DNA of 64,000 bases from contig JAWZYU010000009.1 in NCBI GenBank assembly GCA_038380435.1, forward strand, positions 68,849,901 to 68,913,900, in the 5' to 3' direction. The stretch comes from Ryuthela nishihirai (lineage: Eukaryota > Arthropoda > Arachnida > Araneae > Heptathelidae). This document shows positions 41,816 to 53,690 of the stretch, one piece after another. A program made the translations under genes and the position numbers. Each line of letters begins with the position of its first letter. Position 1 is the first letter of the stretch. The notes beneath the pieces are model-generated. The model ran no database searches and had not been told where the DNA came from. It was given only the letters and a program-made list of their open reading frames with translations.

Positions 41816-42103
41816 TGAGATAATCACTTGATAACTGCTGGAGACAGATGGAAACCTACTGTCAAGGCCATCTAGAGTGTTCTTTGGCGTACAAGGGTAT
41901 GATGTTCCTGCAGAAGGAGCCACGGCTTAACGTCTCATCTGACGGACGGCAGCATTTCCAAGTCACCCGGTATACTCTTTCTCATCGAGTATTGGATGGA
42001 GGTTAGTTAAGATAAATCTTAACGCTGGCACAATTGGGGCTCGAATCTAGGAACATCAGAACACAATCCTGGCACGATATCGACTGAGATAATCCTCACC
42101 CCT
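41816..42103 (-). repeat. SINE-A, tail missing
   Basis: GGAGACAGATGGAAACCTAC, CACGGCTTAACGTCTCATCT, GGACGGCAGCATTTCCAAG and the reversed B box GGGGCTCGAATCTAGGAAC are in SINE-A order. Confidence 0.83.
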
Positions 42104-42280
42104 ATTTATATGGGTTTATGTCAATTGATTGCATTTTAAGAAACGAAAATCAGTAGATCCCTGAATATATGGAACGTATTCATCCAGTCTATCCTTCTCT
42201 ACTGTTGTATGATTGCTATACTATATCTTGAATAATTAAATTAAAGTATTTAAATTTTCCTCTATATAATATACAAGACA

Positions 42281-42512
42281 GGATCTAGGGGGCATCGCCC
42301 TTTTAGATTGCTAATAGGGATAATAGATGAGAAAAATTATTAAAATTATTTCTATTTCATATATCCTTGAAAATCTTTTTAAAGAACTGAAAAATGGACG
42401 GGAAAAATGTTATACTATTTTGAAAATTCAATCTCTTCTTCCCCCTTTTAACGGCAGTGTTTCTTGCCCCCCCTCCCCCACATACACAATTTTTTTCTAG
42501 ATCTGGGACTGT
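42281..42512 (+). repeat. Non-autonomous repeat, second copy of the 29.1-kb element
   Basis: CAGGATCTAGGGGGCATCGC at the left, GCTAATAGGGATAATAGATG, a C-run and TCTAGATCTGGGACTG at the right align with 29096-29346. GATCTAG near both ends suggests short inverted termini. Confidence 0.65.
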
Positions 42513-42612
42513 ATACATGCAGTATATATATATATACTGAAGGGCCAAAACATAGTGACCAGCTCGTCTTTAGGCAAATCGAAGCAACTGCAGGTAAACG
42601 ACGGCGGGTGTT

Positions 42613-42905
42613 AAAGTATAAATAACACCTAATACTGAGCTCTGTTAATCAGTGTTATCATAAAACGGTTTAAATAACACCTGATACTGAGCTCTGTTAA
42701 TCAGTTTTATCATAAAACGGTATCCTAATACTGAGCTCTGTTAATCAGTGTTATCATTAAACGGTTTAAATAACACCTGATACTGAGCTCTGTTAATCAG
42801 TTTTATCATAAAAACGGTATCATAATACTGAGCTCTGTTAATCACAATCATTAAACGGTTTAAATAACACCTGATACTGAGCTCTGTTAATCAGTGTTAT
42901 TCTTG
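42613..42905 (+). repeat. Leader tandem repeat inside T5, six units
   Basis: TACTGAGCTCTGTTAATCA occurs at 42633, 42684, 42729, 42781, 42836 and 42875, separated by AAATAACACCTGA and CATAAAACGGT modules of 39-55 bp. The related element T6 has one unit at the same place (about 62190-62225). Confidence 0.92.
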
Positions 42906-42912
42906 TTCTTCA

Positions 42913-43925
42913 GATGGAAAAGACAGCGAACTTAAATGAGCTTGACAATGGTCAAATTGTAATGGCCAGACGACTGCGTCAGATCATTTCTGAGATGGCA
43001 AGGCTTGTGGGGTGCTCACGGTCAACCGTGATTAATACCTTCAAAAAGTCCGAGGAGGGAAAAATGACGAACCGCCGGTAAAGGTGTGGTTAGACCACGG
43101 CTCATCGATGCTAGATGTGAGGAAGGCTATCCCGTATGGTACCAGCCAACATAAGGGATACTGTGCCGCAACTCTCCCGTAATTTGAATGCTGGTGACGG
43201 GAATAAAGTGTCACGAAGTACTCTCTTTCCTTTACAGTACATCGAACCTGCTGGAAATGGGGCTGCATAGCCACAGGCAGCTCTGAGTGCCCGTGCTAAC
43301 CTCGGTTCACCGTCGAAAGCGCCTATAATGGGCATGCGAGCATCAAAATAGGACCCTTGAATGATTGGAAAAGGTTGTCTGGTCCGACGAATCTTGTTTC
43401 CTGTTGCACATGTGGACGGCCGGGTAGGTGTGCGTCGTTTACCTGGGGAAGTGTTGGCCAGGCTGCACCATGGGATGAAAACAAACCGGTGGAGGAAGTG
43501 TAATGCTTTGGACAATGTTCTGCTGCGAAACCATGGGTCCAATCATTCATGTGCAGAAAACTATGACGTCTACCGCCTACCTAAACATCATTGCAACCCA
43601 GGTACATCCTTTCATGATAACGTTATACCCCTCTACTAGTGCCTTCTTTCAGCAGGATAATGCGCCATGCCATACTGCCCGGATTATTGGAGAAAGGTGC
43701 ATGGAACATGAGGAAGACTTCCAGGTATCGCCCTGGCCTCCAAATACCCCAGACATCAGTTCAATCGAGCATCTTTAGTTTGTATTGGAACAGCATATCT
43801 GATCGGTGGCGGCTCAACCACGTAACTTACAAAGGTTAAAGGATACCCTGGTAACGTGTTGGTACCAGATACCACAAGACACCTTTAGAAATCTTGTACG
43901 TCCATGCCTCGCCGGGTAAGAGCTG
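42913..43925 (+). pseudogene. Tc1 transposase (T5), many frameshifts
   Basis: MEKTANLNELDNGQIVMARR from 42913 and MARLVGCSRSTVINTFKK form the N-terminal helix-turn-helix. KVVWSDESCF (about 43370) has the first catalytic Asp. AFFQQDNAPCHTARIIGERC has the second and TPDISSIEHL the Glu. A C-terminus ending LVRPCLAG is readable to about 43917. The parts lie in at least three frames with several stops. Confidence 0.85.
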
Positions 43926-43993
43926 TTTTGACGGCATGTGGAGGACCAAAATCATACTAGGCAGGTGGTCATAATGTTTTGACTCTTCGGTGT

Positions 43994-44779
43994 TTATAAA
44001 TAACTACCATCAGATTAGCTCTTGATCATAAAACGCTTGATAACAAGCAACGACAAATGGTTAATTGTGGTTCCGAAAGATATAAAAAAATAAATTAAAT
44101 TGTGTTGCGCTATATTCACAGAATACGTGCGATACACATTTCAAATATACATCTTTTGAAATTTATGACTTTTTTTCTAGTTGTATAACTTCTCCATGAG
44201 AGAGATATAATCATGTATATAAAGATAATTTTTCGCAATTTCTTTCTAAAATTCCCGATTAGTCGTAACTCAGAATATCCTCAACCAGTGCAGTTCGCAT
44301 AATAGTGATTCTAACGGATAATTTTTAAAAAGGAAAGAGAGTACTACCCTAAACAAAGAACGGGGATGATGTAGAATTTTTTTTTCTAGTTTGTCCTTGT
44401 GTCATATGCAAGAACATAATACCTGTGGGATAACAGTTAGTTACACTAACCACTCAACGAGGTAGGGGCTTCCTACTTATTACATTTATCAATTACATTA
44501 ACTTTTATCAGCTAATTTCCTGAAAGGTGTTTTTCAAAATGAACTATTAAATGACTGCAAGATGTTAGGAAATACACCATGTTTTCAAAATTTAAATAAT
44601 GAAAGCAATAATTCATAATAGAATGTGTAGGAAAAGAATAAAGGATGTCAAAATGTAAATTAGAAGTTTACAAGCACGTTATGAAGATTTATTGTGGTAT
44701 TGCGTGAAAGGACAACAAAGTCACCAAATTCTAAATAGTTCCATCGATATTGGAACACCTCAGTGATCACTACTTTATG
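43994..44779. other. AT-rich spacer
   Basis: Nothing recognised. Confidence 0.4.
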
Positions 44780-45343
44780 CACATCTCCCTCCATGTTATG
44801 TCAGTGGAAGCTAACTTCGAAGCTCTGACTTCTAAACTAAGCATTTTATGAGAAAAATGTAACGAAGATGAATTAAAGATCTCAATCAAATCCATCTAAA
44901 TCTTGATTTTCAATAACGTTCGCTTTGTACTTAAAAGAGTTATGGATTTTGAATATTTAACAGCCACAATGCAAGTCTTAGGGAGATTGAAAAATATCGA
45001 AACATTATTTACCTTAACTTTTTTAATTATATATCTGTTGTATTATATGCTGGGAAATAATACTTCTTGTTAAAATTATAATCAACTTCTGAGTTACCTC
45101 CTAACGTTAGGCATTGCTGTTGTTAAACATTCAGACTTTCATAACTTTTTAAATACTAATTATAAATAAATTTTAATACTATTTAAAATACTAATTATAA
45201 GGGAATATTGTTGAAAAATCGAGATTTAGATAGATTTGATTGAGATCTTTATTTTATCTTCACTCCCATTCTGTTACAATTTTTTTTTTAAAGTTAAAGA
45301 GCCGGAAGTTAGCTTCCACTGACATAACATGGAGGGAGGTGGT
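44780..45343. mobile_element. Long inverted-repeat (foldback-type) element
   Basis: The left arm from CTCCCTCCATGTTATGTCAG through AAAGATCTCAATCAAATCC to about 44930 is mirrored by a right arm from about 45215 to CTGACATAACATGGAGGGAG. The arms are about 140 bp, with roughly 280 bp between them. No coding sequence. A further CCTCCATGTTATGTCAGG lies just outside, at 45363-45380. No clear target duplication was found, so the class (MULE-like or foldback) is open. Confidence 0.75.
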
Positions 45344-45385
45344 CACAGTTCAATGAGCACTTCCTCCATGTTATGTCAGGAGATT

Positions 45386-45746
45386 GTGCTGTTTTACCCC
45401 TGAGAAGCGCTTATTTGCATACAAAGATTAAAAGCGAGGTCACAGAACCCGAAGGCTCAACGAAGGTTGGGCAAGGAGATCCTCTGGACAGCTGTTAGGA
45501 AACAAATGGAAGTCTTTCATCAAGAGCACCCAGCCTGTTCTTTAACGTATACAGGGTATAGCTCTCCACAACACGGCTTAACGTCCCATCCGACGGACGG
45601 CGGCCTTTCTATGCCCATCGGTTTCATTTCTAACCGTAGGAATGTGGTGGTTTAACGGACCTAATTCACATCGCTGACAAAGTTGGGACTCGAACCTGGA
45701 AACTGCCGATTACGACACTGGTCCGACTGAGCTTATCCCTGCCTCC
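45386..45746 (-). repeat. SINE-A, full-length reverse copy
   Basis: Reversed tail (TGCTGTTTTACCCCTGAGAA), body (CGTCCCATCCGACGGACGGC) and B box (GGGACTCGAACCTGGAAAC) are present in order, ending at the A-box region CCGACTGAGCTTATCCC. Confidence 0.87.
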
Positions 45747-46344
45747 TGTTGACAAAAAGTCGATTAGATGATTTTCAGAGACGAAAGGCCTATTCTGGGG
45801 TGCGCAAAGTCTCAATGAATTGACAAGAAGGCTAAATGTCGGTAATAGCAGTGTTTTATTTTTCTGTTTACTTCCAATACCAGTCTTCTCCACACGTAGA
45901 AAGCTCTTCCAATGATTTGCGTGCTTCTCACTATCACGCCATAGACAGGAACATTTGAATAGGTGCCAGAAGCATGTTGCCAAGATCCAGGTTGACTAGA
46001 GTCGCATCTTTTTTCGCCATGAGTCCGGGGTTTCAATATAAATTTCAGACGTGGACTGATTTCATGGAAAATTAGCACCTTCTACCACAGCGTGAACATT
46101 AAGGTAAAATAGCTATGATAGTAATAGGTGTTTCGAGAAAGTGCTTCTGTCGATGTCAGTTACGTAGCGGATGTCATGGAAACGGCCCTATTAGTTGCTC
46201 TTCTGGGAATTCATGTTAAACTGCCAAATAACTGATAACACGCCACTGATAAATATCCTAATCATAAGAGGATAATCTTACATCCCAAATACGCAAGTAG
46301 TTCAGTCGAGGTGCATTCTTGACCAGTGATACGTAACTATCCAG
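45747..46344. other. Spacer, nothing recognised
   Basis: No family motif seen. The minus-strand open frames at 45666-46078 partly overlap the SINE and are unassigned. Confidence 0.35.
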
Positions 46345-46540
46345 AGCTATAGGGTCTTGAACTCCGAACCTTGTGTCAGGACGAATACAGTTGCATTGCT
46401 CGACATGTTCCTGCTACAGGATGATAATGTCATTCCATACCAAGTCAGACTTATCAGTCCCTGCCTGGAAATGAGCACCATTAGGTGTATGGATTGTACA
46501 CCGTATTTGATCGATTTTAATCGTATAGAGATACAGTTGT
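46345..46540 (+). pseudogene. Tc1 transposase remnant, catalytic part
   Basis: The open frame from 46357 reads FLLQDDNVIPYQVRLISPCL, then IRCMDCTPYLIDFNRIE. This parallels the Tc1 motif order QDDNA-PH ... MDWPPxSPDLNPIE. The Pro-Asp-Leu-Asn block is degraded. Terminal repeats were not found. Confidence 0.6.
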
Positions 46541-47097
46541 TAACAGTCCAGTTTTCAATACAACGTCCGGTATCTAACTCATATATTCATTCCGATAATA
46601 TGTATCCGGTTTTTTAATAGAAAAGTTACTTTTTTAATTTTATTAAAAACATATTTTGTGTTTATTAAGGCATTTTTGGTTATTAGAGCAACATGTAGAA
46701 GTGAATCGTATGTAATAGTGCTGTTGAAATACATTTGCAAAGGGGACAGAATTTGTTTTAGGATTTCAAGTCTTATCGCAAGCAAGAGCTAGGGATAAAT
46801 ATCATACAGGGCCAGAGATGAAAACAAATAAGAAAACTAATAGGTAAATACATTTCCGTACAATGTTTTTGCGTTATTCAGCCATCCCACAGAATGCAGA
46901 AACAACTTCCTTTCTTGTTTGCTTTTGAATTGTATTTTATCACACAATCACCCGAAGATGAAGTTTTTTTCCCGGACTGTTATTTAAATAGTTCCAGATC
47001 CAGTGAATAGAATACCTTGATGAATCCAGGAATGATCCAGTGAATGGAAAACAATGATTCAATTGTTTTCCATTTCGACTCCAGGAATCTGTAAATG
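46541..47097. other. AT-rich spacer
   Basis: It contains a short perfect hairpin, GGAAAACAATTGA-like, at 47046-47071 just before the RTE copy. Nothing else seen. Confidence 0.4.
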
Positions 47098-47476
47098 TTT
47101 GTTAGGCATACACTGGAAGGAGAGCTGTGTGCAATCCTTCGTGATGATACACAGAACCAGGCAGGCCTAGCTCCTAAAGTTTGACCCCGCTTAGTATCTT
47201 TCAAAAGAGATATTCTCTTCTGAAAGAGAACGGAAGGGGAGGGCTGCCAGATTAGCGTGGCCTAGTGGTCTGGTTATCTATGATCCCATTTTCATTCGGC
47301 AACTTAACAAGGTCAACTTAACAAGATCATTTAAATCCGTTTGCCTATAGCTTGCCAACCTTAATTGAATAGATGCACAATATTTTATTTATATTATTTG
47401 ATATTTTTGACTATATTTGATATATTTTTACTTATATTATTTGATAGGTAATCCTGATCAGAGGCCATCGCAGGTA

Positions 47477-47695
47477 CAGTCGCTCGAAAAATATCCGAAC
47501 ACTATGGTTGATTACAGAATTCAGAAAAAATATTTGGCACCGAATGTTTTAGAAATTAATGATCTGGATTTTTTTTTAGAAATTAATACAGTGCACGAAG
47601 GTTGCCAGATCACTAATTTCTAAAAAAATCGTTGCCAAATACTTTTTATGAATTCTGTAATCAACCATAATTTTCGGATATTTTTTGAGCGACTG
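47477..47695. repeat. MITE-1 copy inserted in RTE copy 2
   Basis: It starts CAGTCGCTCGAAAAATATCC and ends GAGCGACTG, with TA at both edges. Arms are complementary. The central TGTCACGTGACA of the 41.6-kb copy is mutated. Confidence 0.9.
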
Positions 47696-47805
47696 TAGCT
47701 AAACTCTTACTTCTATAGAGCATCGCCAACCTTTCTTTGAGAAACGTGTCTCAAGCAGGTCAGTTCTATTTGAATTCTGGTTCTTGAAAAGGTCCACTTG
47801 ATAAG

Positions 47806-50800
47806 GTGAAACCTGAAGTTGCTATCAGTATTGGTGGTTTCAGCCTTTATTGGTGGGGATCGGGTCTTTACCTCTTGATTGCAATTAGGGGCTTGTTTGA
47901 TATTATTGACCCTATTTCTATCAATAAACCTAGTTTCCTTAAAAATCTTACTAATTATTTTCTACCTGCCGGTACGTGGAACGTGAAGACATTGCATAGA
48001 GATTTATCTATTGATGTCTTCACATAGGAATTCCAGCGTTATAACCTAGATTTTCTGAGGTTGGAACAGAGCAAATATCAGGTAAAGGTCAGATACCTAA
48101 AATACTTTCAAAGTTTTCAGGGAGAGAGGATATAAAGTATCTCCAAAGACGTAGGTTGCTTTTCAAAAGACATGCCAGTGATGTTCTAGAATAGGACTGC
48201 ATTAATGAAAGATTTCTTACAGTTAAATTTAAGCTTTGATTAAAGATTTAAATATTATCTGCTGTTATGCCCCCACAGAGAACTCTGATAAGAATAATAA
48301 AGTTGTTTTATTGACAACTTCAGGATATTTTAAATTCTGTCAAGAAAGTATATTTGGATTTTCTGATTTCCCTTTTACTAGATGACTTCAATACTAAAGA
48401 TGTTATTGACTCTGACTTTTGGGCAGGGGTGTTAGGTCCCTTTAGTATTGGTGGATTCAATGGCAATGGGGAACGTCTCCTACAGGTAAGTAAACTAAAT
48501 GGTTTCATAATAACCAATTACAAACAGCGGGACATTAATAAATACGCATGGGTTGCATAATAATGTGATAGATTATATATTAGTTAACAGCAAATAGGCT
48601 AGTTCGCTTATAAGTACCATATCGTATAGGGGAGCAGAAATTGGGCTGTCCATTTCCTGGTCAAAAGTGTCTTACAAGGGAACTTTAAGAAAAGTTGTGC
48701 TAAGAGAATTACCTTTAACAATGTAGCTCTGAAAGATTCAGATACAGTCAATGCTTACCAAAATAGGGTACTTAGCTATTTTGACAATTGTGGATTACTT
48801 ACTACTTAAATTGAGATAGAATGGAATCAGTTTAAACAGACTTTTCTTGAAGCTAACGGTACTATTTGGGCAAAAAGGAGCAGAGGAGACAAAGATATTT
48901 GAGTAATAAGGCGCTGGGTCTTATTTATCAAAGGAGGAACTGCAGGAATAATTTGACTCAGCACTCTACTAGTCCTAACAGACAGTATTACAAAGAGTTA
49001 AATCAACGTGTAAAGGATCAGTTAACAGCCGATAATAATATTTGGCTCGATAACTTGACTTACAAAGCAGAGGAGACAGCACAACAGCAAAGAGTTGTAC
49101 AAGATAGTTAATTTTTTTGTTTGGGTAGAAACAGGCTGTCATACAGGTATTGAGGGATAAAATTGGTAAGATCGTTGAAGGTGAGGATTCTGTCATGGCT
49201 AGATAGGCTGAGCATTTTGGAGTCGTTTTAAACAATGTGTTAGTTCCACTACCATTGTTTGTAATGATAGCATAGAGGTATTACTGGCTTCAATGCTGCT
49301 CTTTTATCACATTATGAAGTTACTTTGACTATCTCAAAATTAAAACTATAAATTCCCAGGGATAGATGAAATTACTACTGAAATGATGAGAGCTGGGAAT
49401 TTTTGTGTTTTCGCTTGGATGACTGAAATTTTGAATACTTTTTATGATAAAGGTGTTGTTTCTAAGGATTTTACTATAACTGCTATTATCCCTATTATTA
49501 AAAAAGGTGATCGCAATTCTTGTGGAGTAATATATTGGGGAATATATTCCCCCACAAGATAGAATTAAGCACAATAATGCAAAGAACTTTTACTGGAACA
49601 GAAAGTAGACTGATTTCCCCTCATAGGGGAATCAGTCTACTTTCTGTTCCAGTAAAAGTTCTTTGCATTATTGTGCTTAATAGAATTAAGAATTTGGTTG
49701 ACGGTGAAATGTGGGATGAACAATGTAGATTCAGAAGTGGTAGGTCAAGTGAAAAATAGATATAGATAAATATTTCCACTTAGGCAGATAGTTGAGAAAT
49801 GTTTAGAGTTTCAAAAACCTGTTTATTATTAGCTTTACAAATTTGAAAAAGCTTTTGACTCTGTTGATCTTCATAATTTAATTTCATTTTTAGATCGTAT
49901 GGCATACTTGATAAAATAATTATCATAATGAAAGCTCTCTATAATAATACTGAGTTGTGTGTGAGAGGTGGTAAGGCTTATAACGATCTGTTTAACATTG
50001 CAGTGGAGTTAAACAAGGGTGCATTTTGTCTCTTTTCCTCTTTAGTTTGGTTAGTGATTATGTTATGCGAAATTCTTTGCAAGGGGAATATTTTGGCCTT
50101 CAGTGGTCTACAGATTTGAAAAAAATCCGATTTAGATTATGCGAATGATTTCCCCTGTTGGGTAATGATATTGATGAGATGAACTCTTTCATTAAGACCG
50201 TTGATGAGACTGATAATAGAGTAAGTTTGGTGATAAACAGAAAAATAAGTAAAGTGATGGAAAGTGGTGAGGCAGGTGGTGCTTCAGTTGCTTTGAACAG
50301 TTGTACTCAGCACGTATCCCCAATTTAATTATCTCTGGAGCTATTTAACAGATACTGGATATAGGCGGCATTGCTGCTGAGCCTTTTAAGAATCTATGGA
50401 GAGTGTGGAGAAATAGGCGTATACGCCTAAAGACTAGAATTAGGGTGTATAATAGTTTGGTTCTTTCTATGGTTAGTTATGGTAGTGAAATATGGACCCT
50501 TTGTAAGCAAGATAACTGGAAACTTGATGCCTTTGATTCTAGATGCTTACGCAGTATCTTGGTCATTACGAGGTTTGACTTTTAAATAGTAATGTCTTTA
50601 GGCAAAAGAATCAGCAATCATTTCTGAGTTGCATATTTTGCAGAGAGCTGGGTTGGACTGCGATGGTTTGGCCATGTTGCTCATATGCATAACTGCAGAT
50701 TGGCGAATGGGGTTATGAACAGTGTGCCTAAAGGACTGAGGAAAGGGGAGACCTAGGAGGCGGTGGGCAGACAATGCAATACAGGACCTTGGGATAATTG

Positions 50801-50920
50801 GCCTACAGTGGCCAAATGCATGGCCGTTGATGACCTATTTTGTTCTCCAAACACGTCTGTGTCTGGAGACCAAAATTGCACAGTTTTGTTGGACTACCGT
50901 AGCCCATGGCTGCATGAGGA
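47806..50920 (+). pseudogene. RTE ORF (copy 2), many stops and frameshifts
   Basis: From 47806 the protein begins in the same way as copy 1 (GLFDIIDPISINKPSFLKNL, GTWNVKTLHRDLSIDVF). The endonuclease motif here reads LLDDFNTKDV, so the catalytic Asp that copy 1 lost is present. Reverse transcriptase blocks SLLSVPVKVLCIIVLNRIKN (49640-49700) and MKALYNNTELCVRGGKA (49928) and the C-terminal RVYNSLVLSMVSYGSEIWTL (50430) are readable in changing frames. The YADD box is degraded to YANDF at about 50136. No function is expected. Confidence 0.87.
49562..49683. repeat. Local inverted duplication in RTE copy 2
   Basis: AATTAAGCACAATAATGCAA on the left is the exact complement of the genuine coding segment TTGCATTATTGTGCTTAAT at 49664-49682. 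The arms extend inward about 55 bp to CCCC/GGGG around a loop of about 6-9 bases. Copy 1 has only the right arm, so the left arm was added. Confidence 0.9.
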
Positions 50921-51109
50921 TTTTGTATGTATATTTGTAATGCTTTAGACTTCGTTTTAACAAGTAAGCATTGAAACAGTCTCTAAGTTTATTAAAGTCT
51001 CCTGAAAAAAGTGATCAGTTTTTCCAAATAGTGTCCATCTGCCAGGAAATAATCCCAAACTGCACTGCAGCGCAGGTGTCATGGGAACTCGTCTAAAGAA
51101 AGCAGAATA

Positions 51110-51345
51110 GGGTTGGTTCAGTCTTTTGTGCGCCAGGCCCGTAATCTGATGGTCTCAGGTTTGAGTCCTAACTGTGCCAGCATTGAGATTTATCTCTGCT
51201 TAAAACAGTTCTGCTCTTGGTAAGAAAGGGGACACCAATGGACTTGAAAAGGCCGCGCACTGAGTTGTGAGGTACCTTGTGATCTTACCATTTAGCCCAG
51301 TATGAGCAAAAATAGCGCTGCTCAGAGGTAAATCTACCCAACCCT
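51110..51345 (+). repeat. SINE-A with internal deletion
   Basis: The head (GGTTGGTTCAGTCTTTTGTG, B box CAGGTTTGAGTCCTA), start of body (GGACTTGAAAAGGCCGC) and tail (GTGATCTTACCATTTAGCCC, GCTCAGAGGTAAA) are joined with about 130 bp of body missing. Confidence 0.82.
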
Positions 51346-52827
51346 CAACCAACTGTCCTGAGTGATCTAACATCCTCACTTCTTCACAACTAAATTTGTT
51401 TTTGTACATAAAGAACTTGTTTCTGTTATACAACGAATGGTCTTCTTGTTATCATTATTCGCTTATTATTTCCAAAATTTCGACAAGTATCAAACATTTT
51501 AGATATTAGGAACTTAATTGCTTATTTGGCAGCAATCAAGAGGGATGAAGAATGTAATAAATGCAAGAAACCATTATGTACATTTAGAGCTAGTAAGATT
51601 CAGCTATTTTTCGACGAAAATGGAAGAATGATACCGGGGGAAATTTCCAGCCTTCACCTTACTTACTTTCCAAACACTCGGGTAACTAGATGGAGCCTCT
51701 TTCATCCTACGCTTGGATAGATCCCTCGCCTTTACTTAATCACCTAACACTGTATCGGAACATTATCCTCTCCTTCGCTATGGAAACGGACTGGAGTTGA
51801 TCGTTGGGATCAACTCCGTATTTACCAACTGTCAAATATTCTATAGTTTTTAACGAAACTATTTCTCTGTACCTCATATAGACTCTCGCATTTCCCCTCT
51901 GTGATTAGGATGTTTTTTGTGGTGGCCAAGGCTTTTCTGGAACCTTTCTGGCTATACATTAATGAATGAAAAGAATTGAAGCATTAATATAAGTGAGATT
52001 TTAGTTTTGATCCTCTCAACTCAATATCAAAACACGACCCTTAGATATCGTTAATATTATGATTAGACTCAAGGCCATGCTTCCCCCTTGAGAACTTAAT
52101 TTATTAAGTTTCAGTATAACTTAATTTGTGCCCTTTATATTATTCTTTTATTTCCTATTAGTTTATTTGTTTTTAGATTTCACGTTATATGACTTGTCGT
52201 TTGCATTTCCCGCTCTATTTGTGTGATTGAAAATAATCTGTTGTCCTTGGTTATACCAAAAGTGACACAATGTGTCACGACGGGACCTATGGAACATATA
52301 AAATAGTTTCCAGCCCCGGATTGGCTGATGAAGTAATGATGTATAGTTGAATTCGTCGCATTTTCCCCTTTCTTGTGAGGTCTAGTTTTAATGAGAGGTG
52401 GGATATAAGTGTAAATTTATCCTAAAAAATTATTTCAGCTGTTATGTATTAAAAGTATATAAATAATTTTCTTTTTGATAACTTTAATTTAAATTTTTAT
52501 GGACTCCCTCTTTAAATTTCCTCGATCAGTAATATTAATACTTGTTTAAAAAATTAGAATAATAAATCCAAATATGATTATAGTGATCAGAAGAGTAAAG
52601 TCTGAGATGACCTACACTAGTATCTGTCTGAATGTTGTTCAAAAGATCCCCTCTGGTAATATGAGGCTTTTAAAAGAGCGAATAATTTCAGAATTTGTTG
52701 CAGGTTCTGTAAAAGAAAGGAAGGAGGGGGGGGGGGGGGGTTGTTGGAAAAGAGATTTGGTTTACTATTGATCAGTATGCCCTAGCGTATCGAGGTTCCA
52801 TAGATCCTATTTATCCTGGTCTATGTA
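51346..52827. other. AT-rich stretch, G-run near the end
   Basis: No TE motif found. The open frame 51526-51720 (AAIKRDEECNKCKKPLCTFR) follows an AG that could be a splice acceptor, but nothing supports an exon. A run of G interrupted once sits at 52725-52740. Confidence 0.35.
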
Positions 52828-52887
52828 CCATCATCATCATCCTCAAGCAGCCATGGGCTACGGAGGTCCAACCAGACCTTGCACTTT
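52828..52887 (-). mobile_element. RTE-type LINE, 60-bp 3' end fragment
   Basis: Reading in reverse, GCAAGGTCTGGTTGGACCTC then CGTAGCCCATGGCTGCTTGA then (GAT)3-4 is the very end of the LINE at 7.4-11.2 kb. It is a heavily 5'-truncated copy. Confidence 0.88.
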
Positions 52888-53264
52888 CCCTGTGATGCAG
52901 AGTGAAACACGATAACCGCTCTGCCATTGAGACAGTAACAGGACGAAGCTAATTCCTTGTGAACCCTAATTTTTAAATGGTCTTCAGAAAGAGCCAACAT
53001 TTTGCCTTAACGGTGCAAAGAGACATCCGTCCCTGATACTTGCATGATCATGAAATGATTCTTCATTGTTACTACTCAAAGTATGTATTTTTTAATGTGA
53101 GGACTTTTTCCTGACTCATTACCATGCCACTCAATCTTAACCTTTATTTCACCATAAAGTTAAAAAAATTAATCCATTTCTACAGGATAGGTGGAAGTTT
53201 AGCAGCTTGAGATTCGCACCACCTCTAATCGAGGTAGAGTCTTCTGATTCAGAACCACTTTAGG

Positions 53265-53583
53265 TACGGTTGACTTGTTTTACTTCTGAGGGGCACTTTG
53301 TTTGAATACACTGGACTAAATGGCATGCCGCAAGAATCCCAATGAATCAGAAAAGGTTGGGAAAGCTAGACGACCATTAAAAGACATATGGCGTGTTCTT
53401 CATTAACGCGCACAGGGTAAATAGTTCAGCTGCACACGGAGCTACTACTTAATGTCCCATCAAACGGATGACGGTCTTACGCAGACATTGGTTTCTCACA
53501 GAGGACAGGGTGGTAGTTAGTGAAGATAAATCTCAACACTGGCACAGTTGAGACTCGAACCAAGAACATCTGATTCTAACTCC
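53265..53583 (-). repeat. SINE-A reverse copy
   Basis: TGTTTTACTTCTGAGGGGCA, CTACTTAATGTCCCATCAAA and the reversed B box GAGACTCGAACCAAGAACAT give the family order. Confidence 0.82.
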
Positions 53584-53608
53584 ATTAAAAGTAACTATTT
53601 CTCCGGAG

Positions 53609-53640
53609 GTGTGCACTGGTTTCCATAAATTAAGAAACAA
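53609..53640 (+). repeat. Solitary Tc1 (T3-type) terminus
   Basis: GCACTGGTTTCCATAAATTA matches the T3 terminal repeat at 14742. No second end is near. Confidence 0.7.
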
Positions 53641-53690
53641 TCCTATGTTATGTAAGTTGGAAAATAATGTCGAAGCTTCTTCTAAAATAA

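Larger units (their letters stand above)
42536..43993 (+). mobile_element. Tc1-like element T5
   Basis: The left end ACTGAAGGGCCAAAACATAG and the right end (ATGTTTTGACTCTTCGGTGT) are inverted repeats, next to TA-rich flanks. The same termini and coding sequence occur, reversed, at 59563-62317. Confidence 0.88.
47098..50925 (+). mobile_element. RTE-type LINE, copy 2, decayed
   Basis: The leader (CACTGGAAGGAGAGCTGTG, AACGGAAGGGGAGGGCTGCC), coding region and 3' end (CCGTAGCCCATGGCTGCATG) parallel copy 1 throughout. The (GAT)n tail is reduced to a few bases, a MITE-1 copy is inserted in the leader, and the coding part has a local inverted duplication. Confidence 0.9.

Noticed and set aside
51526..51720. 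Possible exon with CNKCKK motif
   Set aside because: The Cys pair is suggestive, but the frame is short and nothing around it supports a gene.
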